Of a DNA stretch of 64,000 nucleotides, positions 31,430-39,844 are shown one piece after another. Location of the stretch: positions 62,001 through 126,000 of the forward strand of contig NZ_JAVIFW010000005.1 in the NCBI RefSeq assembly GCF_031157275.1, in the 5' to 3' direction. Below the pieces are notes generated by a model that searched no databases, was not told where the DNA came from, and worked only from the letters and a program-made list of their open reading frames with translations. Positions within the stretch are counted from its first letter, which is position 1. The number at the start of each line of letters is the position of its first letter. The position numbers and the translations under genes were made by a program. The stretch is from Streptomyces sp. LHD-70. Lineage in GTDB: Bacteria; Actinomycetota; Actinomycetes; Streptomycetales; Streptomycetaceae.

Positions 31430-33001
31430 ATGTCGACGGGCAGTTCGAGCACCACCGACACGACAGGAACCGCAGCAACCCCCACCGCGCGCGACAGCCG
31501 GATCAACACCTACAAGGGCGAGGAGCGCGCCCTGCGCGCCGACCGCCTCGGCACGGCGGGCCTGCTGCTCTCCGTCCTCGCCGCCAGCGCGCCCCTGATG
31601 GTCGTGGCCGGAGTCATGCCCACCACGTTCGGCGTGATGGGCATGGTCGGACAGCCGCTGCTCTTCGTCATCCTCGGCCTGGTCCTGGCCCTCTTCAGCG
31701 TCGGATACGCGGAGATGAGCCGGCACGTCCACAACGCCGGCGCCTTCTACGCGTACATCTCCCGCGGCCTCGGCGGCACCGCCGGTGCGGGAGCCTCGCT
31801 CGTGGCCCTGGTCGCGTACAGCGCCATGCAGGTCGGCATCTACGGCATCTTCGGCTTCGAGGTCTCCACCCTCTTCGCCACCTACCTGGACATCCAACTG
31901 GCCTGGTGGATACCGGCGTTGGCGGCCGTCGCGCTCGTCGCCGCACTCGCCTGGCTGAAGATCGACCTCAACGCGCGCGTGCTGGGCGTGCTGCTGCTCA
32001 TCGAGTGCCTCCTGGTCGTCGTCTTCGACGTGGCGGCGGTCGCCGAGCCCGCCTCCTCCGGGCTCGCGCTCACCGCGTTCGACCCGGACTCCCTCACCGG
32101 CGCGGGCTTCGGCACGGCCCTCTGCTTCTGCATCGCCGCGTTCGTCGGCTTCGAGCAGGCGCCGGTGTACGCGGAGGAGACCAGCAGGCCGCAGGTGGTC
32201 GTCGCCCGCGTGATGTTCCTGGCGGTGGGCTTCGCCGCGCTGTTCTTCGCGCTCAGCTCCTGGGCGCTGACGGTGGCGGCCGGTCCGTCCGGGATCGTCG
32301 ACGCGGCCCGCGAGCAGGGCCCCGGCCTGCTGTTCGGCCTCACCGAGGACCGCCTGGGCGCCGGCTTCACGGACGTCCTGCACATCCTCTTCGTCACCGG
32401 GATGTTCGCGGCGATGCTCAGCTTCCACAACGTCGTCGCGCGGTACGCCTTCGCCATGGGCCGCGAGGGGCTGCTGCCCGCCGCGTTCGGCCGTACCAAC
32501 AAGGCGAGCGGGGCGCCCGGTTCGGGCTCGCTCCTGCAGACGGTGATCTCGGTGGCCGTCATCGCGGCCTTCGCGGTCACCGACGACAAGCCCATCGGCG
32601 ACCCGACCGTTCCGGTGCTGCGGCTGTTCACGTGGATGGGCAACGTCGGCGCCCTCGGCATCATCGCCCTCATGGCCGCCGCCTCCCTCGCGGTGATCGT
32701 CTTCTTCGCCCGCCGCGGCGCCGCCCGCGCCCAGGCCTGGCGGCTGGTCGCCGCGGCCCTCTCGGGCCTGGCGCTCCTGGTGATCGCCGGGTACACGGTG
32801 AAGGACTTCGACGTCCTCGTCGGCGCGGGCCCCGGCTCCGCCCTCGCGTGGGTGCTGCCGGGCGTGATCGGCCTCGCGGCGGTCGTCGGCCTGGTGCACG
32901 GCGCCGTCCTGCGCGCCCGGCGCCCGGAGGCCCACGCCCGGATCGGTCTGGGCAACGAGGCATTCCAACTTGAGCAGGCGACCCAGCGCACGCACCCGTA
33001 G
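31430..33001 (+). CDS. APC-superfamily amino acid permease
   Basis: The 523-residue protein has about twelve to fourteen membrane helices after a Thr/Ser-rich N-terminal stretch of about 30 residues. APC features include SAPLMVVAGVMPTTFGVMGM (helix 1, unwound Gly motif), YAEMSRHVHNAGAFYAYISRGLG and FCIAAFVGFEQAPVYAEET. The amino acid or amine substrate cannot be predicted. ATG 31430 has GGAACCGGAGCGACC upstream; the longer in-frame extension is ignored. Confidence 0.88.
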   Translation: MSTGSSSTTDTTGTAATPTARDSRINTYKGEERALRADRLGTAGLLLSVLAASAPLMVVAGVMPTTFGVMGMVGQPLLFVILGLVLALFSVGYAEMSRHVHNAGAFYAYISRGLGGTAGAGASLVALVAYSAMQVGIYGIFGFEVSTLFATYLDIQLAWWIPALAAVALVAALAWLKIDLNARVLGVLLLIECLLVVVFDVAAVAEPASSGLALTAFDPDSLTGAGFGTALCFCIAAFVGFEQAPVYAEETSRPQVVVARVMFLAVGFAALFFALSSWALTVAAGPSGIVDAAREQGPGLLFGLTEDRLGAGFTDVLHILFVTGMFAAMLSFHNVVARYAFAMGREGLLPAAFGRTNKASGAPGSGSLLQTVISVAVIAAFAVTDDKPIGDPTVPVLRLFTWMGNVGALGIIALMAAASLAVIVFFARRGAARAQAWRLVAAALSGLALLVIAGYTVKDFDVLVGAGPGSALAWVLPGVIGLAAVVGLVHGAVLRARRPEAHARIGLGNEAFQLEQATQRTHP

Positions 33002-33085
33002 GGGCGCACCGCAAGAGATGACGAAACCCTGACGAAGCCCCGCGCCCCCTGGTCCGACCGCGTCCCGAGTGCTGAACTCGGGGAT

Positions 33086-33823
33086 GTGAACCCCACCCCG
33101 CCCGACGACGTCCACGACCGGTCCGACGACGCCTCCGGCGCACCCATCGGCCGCCGCGTCGTGCTCGGCATGCTCGGCCTGGGCGCGGCCGGAGTCGCCG
33201 CCGCCCCGCTCCTGCAGCGCGGCGTCGAGGCGCTGGCCCGGCAGGACCCGACCGGCCTGACCGACGCCCTGCCCGCGGGCGGCGCCTTCCGGTACTACTC
33301 CGTGACCGCGTCCGTACCGCCGAAGAACGCCCGCACCTACCGCCTGCGCGTGGACGGCCTCGTCGACCGCCCCAGCACGTACACGCTGGCCGGGCTGCGC
33401 GCCGAACCGCAGACCCGGATCGTGCGCGACGTGCAGTGCGTGACGGGCTGGCGGGTCCCCGAGACCCCCTTCGAGGGCGTACGTCTGTCCCGGCTCCTGG
33501 ACGCCGCCGGGGTCCGCCCCGAGGCCCGCGCCGTCCGCTTCACCTGCTTCGACGGCGCGTACAGCGAGAGCCTCACCCTCGAACAGGCCCGCAGGGACGA
33601 CGTGTTGGTGGCCCTGCGCATGCAGGACAAGCCGGTCAGCCACGAACACGGCGGGCCGGTACGCCTGTACGTCGCGCCCATGTACTTCTACAAGTCGGCC
33701 AAGTGGCTCTCCGGCATCACCGTCACCGAGGACGTCCGGCCCGGATACTGGGAGGAGCGAGGCTATGACGTCGACGCCTGGGTCGGCCGCTCCAACGGCC
33801 GCGACGACACCCCGACCGCCTGA
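33086..33823 (+). CDS. MsrP/sulfite-oxidase-fold molybdopterin oxidoreductase
   Basis: The 245-residue protein has a twin-arginine-like N terminus (IGRRVVLGMLGLG) and a molybdopterin-binding sulfite-oxidase domain with the single Mo-ligand cysteine C118 in RDVQCVTGWR. It also has VRFTCFDGAYSESL and HGGPVRLYVAPMYFYKSAKW. This is the YedY/MsrP layout, which reduces oxidised methionine residues or other S/N-oxides outside the cytoplasm. It overlaps the next gene, a cytochrome b, by 59 bases. That partner would pass electrons from the membrane quinol pool. GTG 33086 is used. Confidence 0.85.
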   Translation: MNPTPPDDVHDRSDDASGAPIGRRVVLGMLGLGAAGVAAAPLLQRGVEALARQDPTGLTDALPAGGAFRYYSVTASVPPKNARTYRLRVDGLVDRPSTYTLAGLRAEPQTRIVRDVQCVTGWRVPETPFEGVRLSRLLDAAGVRPEARAVRFTCFDGAYSESLTLEQARRDDVLVALRMQDKPVSHEHGGPVRLYVAPMYFYKSAKWLSGITVTEDVRPGYWEERGYDVDAWVGRSNGRDDTPTA

Positions 33824-34400
33824 ACAGGCCGTGCACGCAGGCCGCTTCAGCCCCGCCGAACGCTGGGCGCACGGCGCGACCGCCGCCCTGACGCTGCTCT
33901 GCATCGCCTCGGCGGCCTGCCTCTACGTCCCCGCGCTCGCCCAGCTCGTCGGCCGCCGCGCCCTGGTCGTCACCGTGCACGAGTGGACGGGCCTGCTGCT
34001 GCCCGTGCCGCTCCTCGCCGGCCTCGCCTCCCGCGCGCTCCGCGCCGACCTGCGCCGCCTGGACCGCTTCGGCCCGCACGACCGCCACTGGCTGCGGGCC
34101 GCGCTCCGCCGCGAGCGGGGGCCGCGCCCGCAGGGCAAGTTCAACGCGGGCCAGAAGCTGTACGCGGCGTGGATCGCGGGCGCGGTCCTGGTGATGCTCG
34201 GCACCGGCATCCTGATGTGGTTCACCGGCCTGGCCCCGCTCGCCGTACGCACCGGCGCGACCTTCGTGCACGACTGGCTGGCCCTCGCGGTCGCGATCGT
34301 GGTGGCCGGACACATTGGCATGGCCGTGCGCATGTGGTCACAGCGGAGCGAGGCGCGTCAACTCCGCGAGGGCAGGAGAGACCTCAAGGACACGGTCTAG
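33765..34400 (+). CDS. Cytochrome b561/NarI-type membrane electron carrier
   Basis: The 211-residue protein has four membrane helices with candidate heme-ligating histidines in RWAHGATAALTLL, VVTVHEWTGLLL, ATFVHDWLALAV and VVAGHIGMAV, as in formate-dehydrogenase gamma/cytochrome b561 proteins. It begins inside the molybdoenzyme gene (59-base overlap, different frame), which indicates tight co-translation. It takes the place that MsrQ holds in proteobacterial MsrPQ, but is a different family by its motifs. Confidence 0.8.
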   Translation: MTSTPGSAAPTAATTPRPPEQAVHAGRFSPAERWAHGATAALTLLCIASAACLYVPALAQLVGRRALVVTVHEWTGLLLPVPLLAGLASRALRADLRRLDRFGPHDRHWLRAALRRERGPRPQGKFNAGQKLYAAWIAGAVLVMLGTGILMWFTGLAPLAVRTGATFVHDWLALAVAIVVAGHIGMAVRMWSQRSEARQLREGRRDLKDTV

Positions 34401-34468
34401 GGCTCCCGCCTCCCCGGCCCTTGCGGGTCCGCGCCCCTCGGGGCGGCGGTCCCTGGCCCGGCGCCCCG

Positions 34469-34879
34469 CTACTCGTACACATCCCCGTCCACGTACACCC
34501 ACGCCCCGTCGAGCCGCTCGAACCGGCTGCGCTCGTGCAGCGCGCCCGCCCGGCCGCCGTCGACGTACCGGGCCCGGAACGTCACCGTGCCCGTGCTGTG
34601 GAACGCGCTGCCCTCCGCGCTGTCCAGGATCTCCAGGCCCGTCCAGCGCATCGACCCCCCGGCCTCGAAGCCGACCCTCGGCGGGCGGGTGCGCGGATGC
34701 CAGGTCCGCAGCAGATACGCCTCGTCCTCAACGGCGAACGCCGCGTACCGGGAGCGCATCAGCTCCTCCGGAGTGGCCGCGGCGGCCTTTCCGGAGTGCA
34801 ATCTTCCGCAGCATTCCGCGTAGGCGAGCGGCTGTCCGCAAGGGCACGGTGAGGTCGTACGACGAGACATGCCGCTCAT
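34469..34879 (-). CDS. YchJ-family SEC-C motif protein
   Basis: The 136-residue protein begins with the SEC-C zinc motif CPCGQPLAYAECCGRLHSG and continues as a YchJ domain (ATPEELMRSRYAAFAVEDEAYLLRTWHPRTRP, then FRARYVDGG and HERSRFERLDGAWVYVDG). The role is unknown; the zinc motif resembles that of SecA. ATG 34879 is taken; ATG 34870 is an equally plausible start. It is convergent with the cytochrome b gene. Confidence 0.85.
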   Translation of the reverse strand: MSGMSRRTTSPCPCGQPLAYAECCGRLHSGKAAAATPEELMRSRYAAFAVEDEAYLLRTWHPRTRPPRVGFEAGGSMRWTGLEILDSAEGSAFHSTGTVTFRARYVDGGRAGALHERSRFERLDGAWVYVDGDVYE

Positions 34880-35054
34880 TCTGCCGTGCCTGCGGCGAGG
34901 CGGCTCGGGCGACGTGCAGGCAGGTCACCCCTTGTGCCTGAGCAAGATTTGGTATCCCATTTACCCACCAGTTCCAGCCCATACCTGAGGCTGTTACTGC
35001 ACGCTGCGGCCTTGATCGCCCCCCGTTCACCTGTGGTTTTCTCCCGCGAACCTC

Positions 35055-35084
35055 TTGACCGGTACGCGAAACCGGTCGTAGCGT
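35055..35084 (+). promoter_or_regulatory. Promoter with palindromic operator for the NCS1/racemase operon
   Basis: TTGACC (35055-35060) and TAGCGT (35079-35084) are 18 bases apart, a good vegetative Streptomyces promoter. A palindrome GACCGGT-N7-ACCGGTC (35057-35077), with perfect 7-bp arms, covers the -35 end and the spacer. No candidate regulator gene is adjacent. Confidence 0.65.
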
Positions 35085-35117
35085 CCTGGCTCACCTGCTT
35101 CGAAAAACTGATTCCGT

Positions 35118-35149
35118 ATACCGGAACTCCCGGATACCGGAACTCCCGG
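35118..35149 (+). repeat. 16-bp perfect direct repeat in the NCS1 leader
   Basis: ATACCGGAACTCCCGG occurs twice head to tail (35118-35133, 35134-35149), ending at the RBS of the permease. With the bases before it, the first copy also forms TTCCG-TATAC-CGGAA (35112-35126). It may be a second operator or a leader regulatory element. Confidence 0.7.
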
Positions 35150-35162
35150 AAGGGTGACTGGT

Positions 35163-36674
35163 GTGACCACAGCACAGGACGCAGCGCACACAGGAGAGTC
35201 GTCTTCGGACGCCTCGCAGGCGACTGCCACGGGCACCAGTACCCGGCTCTACAGTCCGGACCTCGCGCCCACGAAGAAGGAAGGCCGCAACTGGAGCGGC
35301 TACAGCGTCTTCACCCTCTGGGCCAACGACGTGCACAGCCTCGGCAACTACGCCTTCGCCCTGGGCCTGTTCGCTCTCGGGCTCGGCGTCTGGGACATCC
35401 TCGCGGCGTTCCTGCTCGCCTCGCTCTTCCTGTTCGCCCTGCTCAGCCTCTCCGGCTACATGGGTTCCAAGACCGGCGTCCCGTTCCCGGTCATGAGCCG
35501 CATCGCCTTCGGCGTCAAAGGCGCCCAGCTCCCCGCCGTGATCCGCGGCGGCGTCGCCATCGCCTGGTTCGGCATCCAGACCTATCTGGCCGCGACCGTG
35601 CTCTCCGCGCTGCTCAAGGCGCTCATCCCGAGCCTCGCGAGCTGGGAGCAGACCTCCATCCTCGGCCTCTCCGCGCTCGGCTGGGTCTCGTTCCTCGGCC
35701 TGTGGGTCATCCAGGTCCTGATCGTCAGCTTCGGCATGGACGCCATCCGCAAGTACGTCGAGCTGGCCGCGCCCGCCGTCCTCATCACGATGCTCGCGCT
35801 CGCCGTGTGGATGTTCGCCAAGGCCGACATGTCCATCGCCATGGACGCCGGCAACGCCTTCACCGGCGCCGACCGCTGGCTGCACATCCTCGAGGCCGCC
35901 GCGCTCTGGGTCGTCATCTACGGCACGTTCGTGCTCAACTTCTGCGACTTCACGCGCTCCGCGAAGAGCAACCGCTCGATCAACGTCGGCAACCTCGTCG
36001 GCATCCCCGTGAACATGCTCTTCTTCGCCGGCATCGTGGTCGTCCTCAGCGGCGCGCAGTTCAAGCTCGACGGCAGGGTCGTCACCAGCGCCTCCGACAT
36101 CGTGCAGACGATCCCGAACACGTTCCTGCTGGTCCTCGCCTCGCTCGCGCTGATCGTCCTGACCGTCGCGGTCAACCTGATGGCCAACTTCGTCGCGCCC
36201 GTCTACACCCTGGTCAACCTCTTCCCGCGCAAGCTCAACTTCCGCCGCGCGGGCGTCGTCAGCGCCTCGATCGGGCTCGTCATCCTGCCCTGGAACCTCT
36301 ACAACAACCCGGTCGTCGTCAACTACTTCCTCGGCGGACTCGGCGCGCTCCTCGGCCCGGTCTTCGGCATCGTCATGGCCGACTACTGGCTGATCCGCAA
36401 GACCCGGGTGCACGTCCCGCACCTCTACACCGAGCACCCCGAGGCCACGTACGCGTACCGCAAGGGCATCAACCCCCGCGCCGTCGGGGCGTTCGTCCCG
36501 GCCGCCGCCCTCGCCGTGGTCATCGCGCTCGTCCCGGCCTTCCAGGGCATCTCCGGCTTCTCCTGGTTCATCGGCGCCCTGCTCGCCGCCCTGCTCTTCG
36601 TCGTCCTGCCGGGCCGCCCCGCGGTTCCCGAGGAGGACGTCGACGGCGAGGACATCGCCGTACCGAGCGTCTGA
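35163..36674 (+). CDS. NCS1-family nucleobase/allantoin/hydantoin permease
   Basis: The 503-residue membrane protein has twelve helices and NCS1 signatures: NWSGYSVFTLWANDVHSLGNYAFALGL, GYMGSKTGVPFPVMSRIAFG, and VLNFCDFTRSAKSNRSINVGN. The last is characteristic of cytosine/allantoin/hydantoin carriers. The start is GTG 35163 with GGAAGGGTGA upstream; GTG 35154 is in frame. The downstream gene, 71 bases on, is a hydantoin/allantoin-racemase-like protein, so transport of allantoin or a hydantoin is likely. Confidence 0.88.
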   Translation: MTTAQDAAHTGESSSDASQATATGTSTRLYSPDLAPTKKEGRNWSGYSVFTLWANDVHSLGNYAFALGLFALGLGVWDILAAFLLASLFLFALLSLSGYMGSKTGVPFPVMSRIAFGVKGAQLPAVIRGGVAIAWFGIQTYLAATVLSALLKALIPSLASWEQTSILGLSALGWVSFLGLWVIQVLIVSFGMDAIRKYVELAAPAVLITMLALAVWMFAKADMSIAMDAGNAFTGADRWLHILEAAALWVVIYGTFVLNFCDFTRSAKSNRSINVGNLVGIPVNMLFFAGIVVVLSGAQFKLDGRVVTSASDIVQTIPNTFLLVLASLALIVLTVAVNLMANFVAPVYTLVNLFPRKLNFRRAGVVSASIGLVILPWNLYNNPVVVNYFLGGLGALLGPVFGIVMADYWLIRKTRVHVPHLYTEHPEATYAYRKGINPRAVGAFVPAAALAVVIALVPAFQGISGFSWFIGALLAALLFVVLPGRPAVPEEDVDGEDIAVPSV

Positions 36675-36745
36675 GCGGAAGCCCGCCGCACCTGTCCCAC
36701 CCGTCCCACCCGCACCGTCACGCGAGAAAACAGGAACACCACCCC

Positions 36746-37468
36746 ATGCGACTCCTTGTCATCAACGTCAACACCACCGAAACGATGACGAAGAGCATCG
36801 GTGAGCAGGCCGCGAGCGTCGCCGCCCCCGGCACCGAGATCGTCCCGCTCACCCCGGCCTTCGGCGCCGACTCCGTCGAGGGCAACTACGAGAGCCACCT
36901 GGCCGCCATCGCCGTCATGGAGACCGTCCGCGCCTACCCGGAGCCCTTCGACGCGGTGATCCAGGCCGGCTACGGCGAGCACGGCCGCGAGGGCCTGCAG
37001 GAACTGCTCGATGTCCCGGTCGTCGACATCACCGAGGCCGCCGCCTCGACCGCCCAGTTCCTCGGCCGTACGTACTCCGTCGTCACCACCCTCGACCGGG
37101 CCGTGCCCCTCATCGAGGACCGCCTCGCCCTCGCCGGCCTCTCCGACCGCTGCGCCTCCGTACGCGCCAGCGGCATGGCCGTCCTCGACCTGGAGCGCGA
37201 CCCGGCCGCCGCCGTGGAGGCGATCGTGGAGGAGTCGGCCCGCGCCGTCGAGCAGGACCGTGCGGAGGTCATCTGCCTGGGCTGCGGCGGCATGTCGGGC
37301 CTCGGCGAACGTGTCGTCGAGCGCACCGGCGTCCCCGTCGTGGACGGCGTCGCCGCGGCCGTGACGATCGCCGAGTCCCTGGTCCGCCTCGGCCTGAAGA
37401 CCTCCAAGATCCGGACGTACGCGCCTCCCCGCCCGAAGCACTTCAAGGCGTGGCCCCCGAGCAACTGA
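36746..37468 (+). CDS. Asp/Glu/hydantoin racemase superfamily protein
   Basis: The 240-residue protein has the racemase fold with INVNTTETMT at the N terminus and EVICLGCGGMSGL (C180) near the C terminus. Racemases of this superfamily use two cysteines; here the N-terminal one is replaced by Gly75 in IQAGYGEHG. A lone C-terminal Cys with Gly at the first site is the arrangement described for arylmalonate decarboxylase. The permease context suggests allantoin or hydantoin metabolism, so either an atypical racemase or a different reaction is possible. Confidence 0.82.
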   Translation: MRLLVINVNTTETMTKSIGEQAASVAAPGTEIVPLTPAFGADSVEGNYESHLAAIAVMETVRAYPEPFDAVIQAGYGEHGREGLQELLDVPVVDITEAAASTAQFLGRTYSVVTTLDRAVPLIEDRLALAGLSDRCASVRASGMAVLDLERDPAAAVEAIVEESARAVEQDRAEVICLGCGGMSGLGERVVERTGVPVVDGVAAAVTIAESLVRLGLKTSKIRTYAPPRPKHFKAWPPSN

Positions 37469-37582
37469 CCGCTCCCACGAACCCCGCCCCGACCGGTGCG
37501 CCCCGAGCCCGGCCGGGGCGGACGTGTGTCCGGGCATCGAACCGGCCGCGCCCGTACGGGAGTTGAGCCGCAGCCCAACGAA

Positions 37583-37617
37583 AAGATCCCCCGGCTCCAG
37601 TGGAGCCGGGGGATCTT
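37583..37617 (-). terminator. Rho-independent terminator of tRNA-Leu
   Basis: A perfect 16-bp stem (37583-37598 with 37602-37617) closes an AGT loop. On the minus strand it is followed by two more T residues, giving TTTT at the end of the stem. It begins 6 bases after the tRNA 3' end. Confidence 0.9.
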
Positions 37618-37622
37618 CGCTG

Positions 37623-37707
37623 TGTCCGAGGGGGGACTTGAACCCCCACGCCCGATAAAGGGCACTAGCACCTCAAGCTAGCGCGTCTGCCATTCCGCCA
37701 CCCGGAC
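37623..37707 (-). tRNA. tRNA-Leu (anticodon GAG)
   Basis: Read on the minus strand, the gene starts GTCCGGGTGGCGGAATGGCAG (split for length) and ends CTCGGACA. The acceptor pairs GTCCGGG with CTCGGAC, including one G-T pair. The anticodon arm CTAGC-TTGAGGT-GCTAG gives GAG. A long variable arm (GTGCCCTTTATCGGGCG region) marks a class II tRNA. The T-arm reads GGGGGTTCAAGTCCCCC. CCA is not encoded. A terminator follows. Confidence 0.95.
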
Positions 37708-37917
37708 CGGTGACCCGCGGTTTCCCGCGGCGACGTGGAAAACCATAGCAAACATTCGGGGTGCCCTGATCACACCCCTGGCCCACCCCTGGCCCACCCC
37801 GGCCCACCCCCGCCCGGCCATGAACGGCGCATTACGGGCGGTGCCCTGCCTTGGGGTGAGCGGGGTCGGCGCGCGAGGATGTGGGGGACCAGCAGCGGCA
37901 ACTCGGGAGGAAGCAGC

Positions 37918-39252
37918 GTGAGCGAGTCGAGCAGGGGCGAGAAGGCACCGTCGGTCTCCGGCGAGGACGAGGTCGTCGACCTCTGCCGGGACCTGATCCG
38001 TATCGACACCAGCAACTACGGCGACCACTCGGGACCGGGCGAGCGCAAGGCCGCCGAGTTCGTGGCGGAGAAGCTCGCCGAGGTCGGCCTCGAACCGAAG
38101 ATCTTCGAGTCCCACCAGGGCCGTGCCTCGACCGTCGCGCGCATCGAGGGCGAGGACCCGTCCAAGCCCGCGCTGCTGATCCACGGCCACACCGACGTCG
38201 TACCGGCCAACGCGCAGGACTGGACCCACCACCCCTTCTCCGGCGAGATCGCCGACGGCTGCGTCTGGGGCCGGGGCGCGGTCGACATGAAGGACATGGA
38301 CGCGATGACCCTCGCGGTCGTACGCGAGCGCATGCGCAGCGGCCGCAAGCCCCCGCGCGACATCGTGCTCGCCTTCCTCGCGGACGAGGAGGCCGGCGGT
38401 ACGTACGGAGCGCGCTATCTCGTCGACAAGCACCCGGACCTCTTCGAGGGCGTCACCGAGGCGATCGGCGAGGTCGGCGGCTTCTCCTTCACCGTGAACG
38501 AGAACCTCCGCCTCTACCTCGTCGAGACCGCCCAGAAGGGCATGCACTGGATGCGGCTCACCGTGGACGGCACGGCGGGCCACGGCTCCATGACCAACGA
38601 CGACAACGCCATCACGGAACTCTGCGAGGCCGTCGGCCGCCTCGGCCGGCACAACTGGCCGATCCGCGTCACCAAGACCGTCCGCTCCTTCCTCGACGAG
38701 CTGTCCGACGCCCTCGGCACCGAGCTCGACCCGGAGAACATGGACGAGACGCTCGCCAAGCTCGGCGGCATCGCCAAGATGGTCGGCGCGACCCTGAAGA
38801 ACTCCGCCGCCCCCACCATGCTCGGCGCGGGCTACAAGGTGAACGTCATCCCCGGCCAGGCCACCGCCCACGTCGACGGCCGCTTCCTGCCCGGCTACGA
38901 GCAGGAGTTCCTGGCCGACCTCGACCGCCTCCTCGGCCCGCGCGTGCAGCGCGAGGACGTGCACGCGGACAAGGCCCTGGAGACCGACTTCGACGGCAAG
39001 CTCGTCGACGCCATGCAGAGCGCCCTCAAGGCGGAGGACCCGATCGCGCGGGCCGTGCCGTACATGCTCTCCGGCGGCACCGACGCCAAGTCCTTCGACG
39101 ACCTGGGCATCCGCTGCTTCGGCTTCGCGCCGCTGCAGCTGCCGCCGGAGCTGGACTTCGCGGGCATGTTCCACGGCGTGGACGAGCGGGTTCCGGTGGA
39201 CGGCCTCAAGTTCGGCGTGCGCGTCCTCGACCGGTTCATCGACGCCTCGTGA
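37918..39252 (+). CDS. M20-family metallopeptidase (dipeptidase-like)
   Basis: The 444-residue cytosolic enzyme is an M20/ArgE/DapE-type di-zinc hydrolase. The first metal motif is LLIHGHTDVVPA; the second is GRGAVDMKD; the catalytic/metal glutamates are in FLADEEAGGTYGA. The dimerisation domain includes GTAGHGSM, and the last metal His is in FHGVDERVP. GTG 37918 has CGGGAGGAAGC upstream. Its 3' end runs into a 10-bp repeat array. The peptide or N-acyl substrate is unknown. Confidence 0.9.
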   Translation: MSESSRGEKAPSVSGEDEVVDLCRDLIRIDTSNYGDHSGPGERKAAEFVAEKLAEVGLEPKIFESHQGRASTVARIEGEDPSKPALLIHGHTDVVPANAQDWTHHPFSGEIADGCVWGRGAVDMKDMDAMTLAVVRERMRSGRKPPRDIVLAFLADEEAGGTYGARYLVDKHPDLFEGVTEAIGEVGGFSFTVNENLRLYLVETAQKGMHWMRLTVDGTAGHGSMTNDDNAITELCEAVGRLGRHNWPIRVTKTVRSFLDELSDALGTELDPENMDETLAKLGGIAKMVGATLKNSAAPTMLGAGYKVNVIPGQATAHVDGRFLPGYEQEFLADLDRLLGPRVQREDVHADKALETDFDGKLVDAMQSALKAEDPIARAVPYMLSGGTDAKSFDDLGIRCFGFAPLQLPPELDFAGMFHGVDERVPVDGLKFGVRVLDRFIDAS

Positions 39253-39320
39253 CTTCTCGGGGAGCCTCGGGGCGTCTCGGAACGCCTTGGAGCGTCTCGG
39301 GGCGCCTCGTGACGCCCCGG
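39241..39320 (+). repeat. 10-bp tandem array at the end of the peptidase gene
   Basis: Eight consecutive 10-base units close to GGCGCCTCGG (GACGCCTCGT, GACTTCTCGG, GGAGCCTCGG, GGCGTCTCGG and so on) run from the last codons of the M20 gene into the chaplin upstream region. Confidence 0.75.
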
Positions 39321-39471
39321 GAAGGCGTCGCGCTCGCGTCAAGAATCGTCTGCGTGTGCGCAGTTGACTGAAACGGGTGAATGGGGCCGTTCGGTCGTAG
39401 CCCCCGTCACCTCTCCTCGTTACAGGTGGTGCAGTCCGCGGCTGGGACTGCATTGCCAACAAGGAGGAATA

Positions 39472-39705
39472 ATGATCAAGAAGGTCGTCGCTGCTGCGGC
39501 TGCCACCGGTGGTCTGGTGCTCGCCGGCGCGGGTATCGCCGTCGCCGACGCCGGTGCTCAGGGCGCTGCCGTCAAGTCTCCGGGCGTGCTCTCGGGCAAC
39601 GTCGTCCAGGTGCCCGTGCACGTGCCGGTGAACGTCTGCGGCAACACGGTCTCCGTGATCGGGCTGCTGAACCCCACCTTCGGCAACACCTGCGTGAACA
39701 AGTGA
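39472..39705 (+). CDS. chpH: Short chaplin ChpH
   Basis: The 77-residue secreted amyloid-forming surfactant coats aerial hyphae and spores. It has a Sec signal (MIKKVVAAAAATGGLVLAG to VADA) and one chaplin domain: GAQGAAVKSPGVLSGNVVQV then PVHVPVNVCGNTVSVIGLLN and a second Cys in GNTCVNK. This is near-identical to what I recall of S. coelicolor ChpH. The ATG has AAGGAGGAATA before it. It lies next to a long chaplin, as chpH and chpC do in S. coelicolor. No clear sigma-BldN promoter was found. Confidence 0.95.
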   Translation: MIKKVVAAAAATGGLVLAGAGIAVADAGAQGAAVKSPGVLSGNVVQVPVHVPVNVCGNTVSVIGLLNPTFGNTCVNK

Positions 39706-39740
39706 CGTTGTGCCTCACCCCTTGAGGGGTTGAGTCCCGT

Positions 39741-39773
39741 GGCCCCGGAGTGTGCGCCATGCACTCCGGGGCC
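39741..39773 (+). terminator. Hairpin terminator between chpH and chpC
   Basis: A perfect 12-bp stem (GGCCCCGGAGTG with CACTCCGGGGCC) closes a 9-base loop, 35 bases after chpH. Confidence 0.8.
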
Positions 39774-39844
39774 GTTGGGCATTCGGCGCACGTCCCGCTG
39801 TGGGGTGTGCGCGTTCCCAGTAGTTCCAAGACAGGGAAGTACCT

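Noticed and set aside
35118..35149. The 16-bp direct repeat read as a CRISPR remnant.
   Set aside because: Only two copies, no spacer and no cas genes. No CRISPR array was seen anywhere in the window.
39337..39367. A possible sigma-BldN promoter for chpH (CGTCAA and AGTTGA).
   Set aside because: The hexamers match the remembered consensus only partly and the 19-base spacer is long.
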